From the NCBI GenBank assembly GCA_037043235.1, contig JAWRVZ010000041.1:609001-673000 (forward strand): a stretch of DNA of 64,000 nucleotides, written 5' to 3'. The DNA comes from Rhodeus uyekii (Eukaryota; Chordata; Actinopteri; Cypriniformes; Acheilognathidae). The notes under the pieces are model-generated. The model searched no databases and was not told where the DNA came from. It saw only the letters and a list, made by a program, of their open reading frames with translations. Positions 62,725 to 64,000 of the stretch are shown piece by piece. How positions within the stretch are numbered: position 1 is the stretch's first letter; each line of letters opens with the position of its first letter. The position numbers and the translations under genes are program-made.

Positions 62725-62869
62725 TCAGGACTGTTTTAGCCGTTTCCTAGGCAGACCAAAAGGGGTGCACTGGGCTGATGCGAGAGCGCGAAACGCCTCG
62801 GCCACTAAGTGAGGATGGGACTGAATCATCGCTTTCCATCCTGCAGTCTCCATTATGTCTGCAGCATGA
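62725..62869 (-). CDS. spopl: spopl terminal coding exon (speckle-type BTB/POZ protein-like)
   Basis: Too short for an ORF scan but clear on the minus strand: acceptor CTCTTTTGCAG, then a frame with a split first codon (T completing Asn), HAADIMETAGWKAMIQSHPH, LVAEAFRALASAQC and the basic end PRKRLKQS, stop at 62725-62727. This is the C-terminus of SPOP-family cullin-3 substrate adaptors. HAADIM and MIQSHPH fit SPOPL better than SPOP. RKRLKQS includes the nuclear-localisation tail. The upstream exons (MATH and BTB domains) lie beyond the window. Convergent with nxph2, as in the human 2q22 order. Confidence 0.9.
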
Positions 62870-63584
62870 CTGCAAAAGAGCAAAAACAAGCCTTATCTAT
62901 GAATGACATAACATTCATTACACACACTGATGAAATGGAGTCAAATAATCTGGGATTTTTATTAATTCAGTGAAATCGTGTTAATTAAAAAGAATGTTCT
63001 GGGTTGAAAACAAGTTAAGCTCTATCCACAGCATCTGCGGTTTAGAAAAATATATAAATCACATCTACAGTACAGTAACGGTGCGAAACGCTCTGGAGAA
63101 TCATCTAAGAATGAGGATTAAATCAATTAGGATTCAAGCAAAGAAATCTATAGCTTTTCAAACGATTTTAAAATTAACTTTTAATTTTCTATTCATTCTA
63201 TTTCTTTATAGAATGATTTTTGAAGGATCATGTCACACTGAAGCCTGGAGTAATGACGCTGAAAATTCAGCTTAACCATCCACAGAAATAAATTACATTA
63301 TCAAGCATATTAAAATAGAAAACAAATTCAAGGTCGTAATGCATTTTATATTAATCAAATCTTCTTTAAAAAAAGAATCTTACTGACACCAAACTTTTGA
63401 ACTTTTGTTCAGGTATATGCATAACTTCTTAAGTTGAATTTAATACCTTTTACTACCTTCAAAAAATTTTTTAATACCAGCATGAATGCAACTCTCTCGA
63501 GCTGACACAACCATCCTCCAAAAAAAATTAATATGAATGTGCATCTGTTTTTTGTTTTTTTAAGGATTGGTTGAGGCTCTAGTT
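62870..63584. other. spopl intron
   Basis: No further spopl exon is visible. It contains a copy of the GAATGATTTTTGAAGGATC repeat (about 63205-63320). Confidence 0.5.
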
Positions 63585-64000
63585 CAGGGGTCGCCAACGT
63601 GGTGCCCGCGGGCACCAGGTCGCCCCCAAGGACCACATGAGTCGCCCGCGGGCCTGTTCTAAAAATAGCTCTAGTGTGCCGTGAGAGATCGTCAGGTGTG
63701 CCGCGGAAAATTATTCAATTTCACCTAATTTTTCAAAAAAAAAAACATTTTGAGCGACTGCAAGCGTCAATGGTGCGCGTCTGTTGTGATGTTACGTCTG
63801 ACACCGACGCTCCGAAGCTTGCTTCAAACTCGAACGGGCTTTGCAATGAACCACTGCTTCGGAGCTTGTATCATTACGTCACTAGTCACGTGAAAATGAC
63901 GTTTGAAGCAAACACACTGCTTCACTCCGGCAGTGAACCACCTGACTGCTCTGACAGCCCGATTCAGTGTTGACGGGTTTCAAACCTGGCGGCTGTATTT
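63585..64000. mobile_element. hAT-like element, runs off the window end
   Basis: Begins CAGGGGTCGCCAACGTGGTG, a hAT-type terminus, followed by GTGCCCGCGGGCACCAGG. The other end and the target duplication are outside the window, so it is unconfirmed. The segment after about 63770 may be a second nested repeat. Confidence 0.6.

Overview
The window is vertebrate nuclear DNA, almost certainly from a ray-finned fish and probably a cyprinid. Genes are split into many short exons with GT-AG introns, intergenic DNA is AT-rich, and the repeats are of teleost type: tRNA-derived SINEs, hAT and other TIR MITEs, a DIRS-type tyrosine-recombinase retrotransposon, and (CA)n/(TG)n/(AT)n tracts. No bacterial genes, CRISPR arrays or operons are present. 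All exon models come from splice signals, reading phase and remembered protein families; nothing was aligned by computer.

Layout. 1-9400: no gene recognised; repeats, including a hAT MITE with a perfect 8-bp target duplication (2088-2590), a TA-flanked TIR element (2755-3281), a degenerate AT-rich tandem array (about 4790-5590) and a small MITE (about 7346-7552). 9480-32996 (+): complete col6a2 (collagen VI alpha-2), with a probable 5' UTR exon, signal-peptide exon, N-terminal VWA exon, a full set of Gly-X-Y exons (about 335 residues), C1 VWA exons and the terminal C2 VWA exon. The 9.8-kb intron before the last exon holds a nested 5.26-kb DIRS element on the minus strand, a hAT MITE and, directly after it, a phase-compatible alternative terminal exon that resembles the human COL6A2 2C2A tail.

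34476-48683 (+): complete phka2 (liver-type phosphorylase kinase alpha subunit), 32 coding exons, about 1225 residues, ending in a CaaX-like CLMQ, with a minimal uORF overlapping the start codon. 50157-54543 (+): a six-exon gene of about 631 residues that I do not recognise; it carries four ~45-residue repeats and basic, nuclear-looking sequence. 56190-60770 (+): neurexophilin, best matched to nxph2, two coding exons. 62725-62869 (-): terminal coding exon of spopl, convergent with nxph2. A hAT-like element starts at 63585 and runs off the end.

The genes do not form a pathway: they are an extracellular-matrix collagen, a glycogen-metabolism kinase subunit, an unknown basic protein, a secreted neurexin ligand and a cullin-3 adaptor. 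From memory of the human map, nxph2-spopl is conserved (2q22), whereas COL6A2 (21q22) and PHKA2 (Xp22) lie elsewhere, so the neighbourhood is rearranged relative to human.
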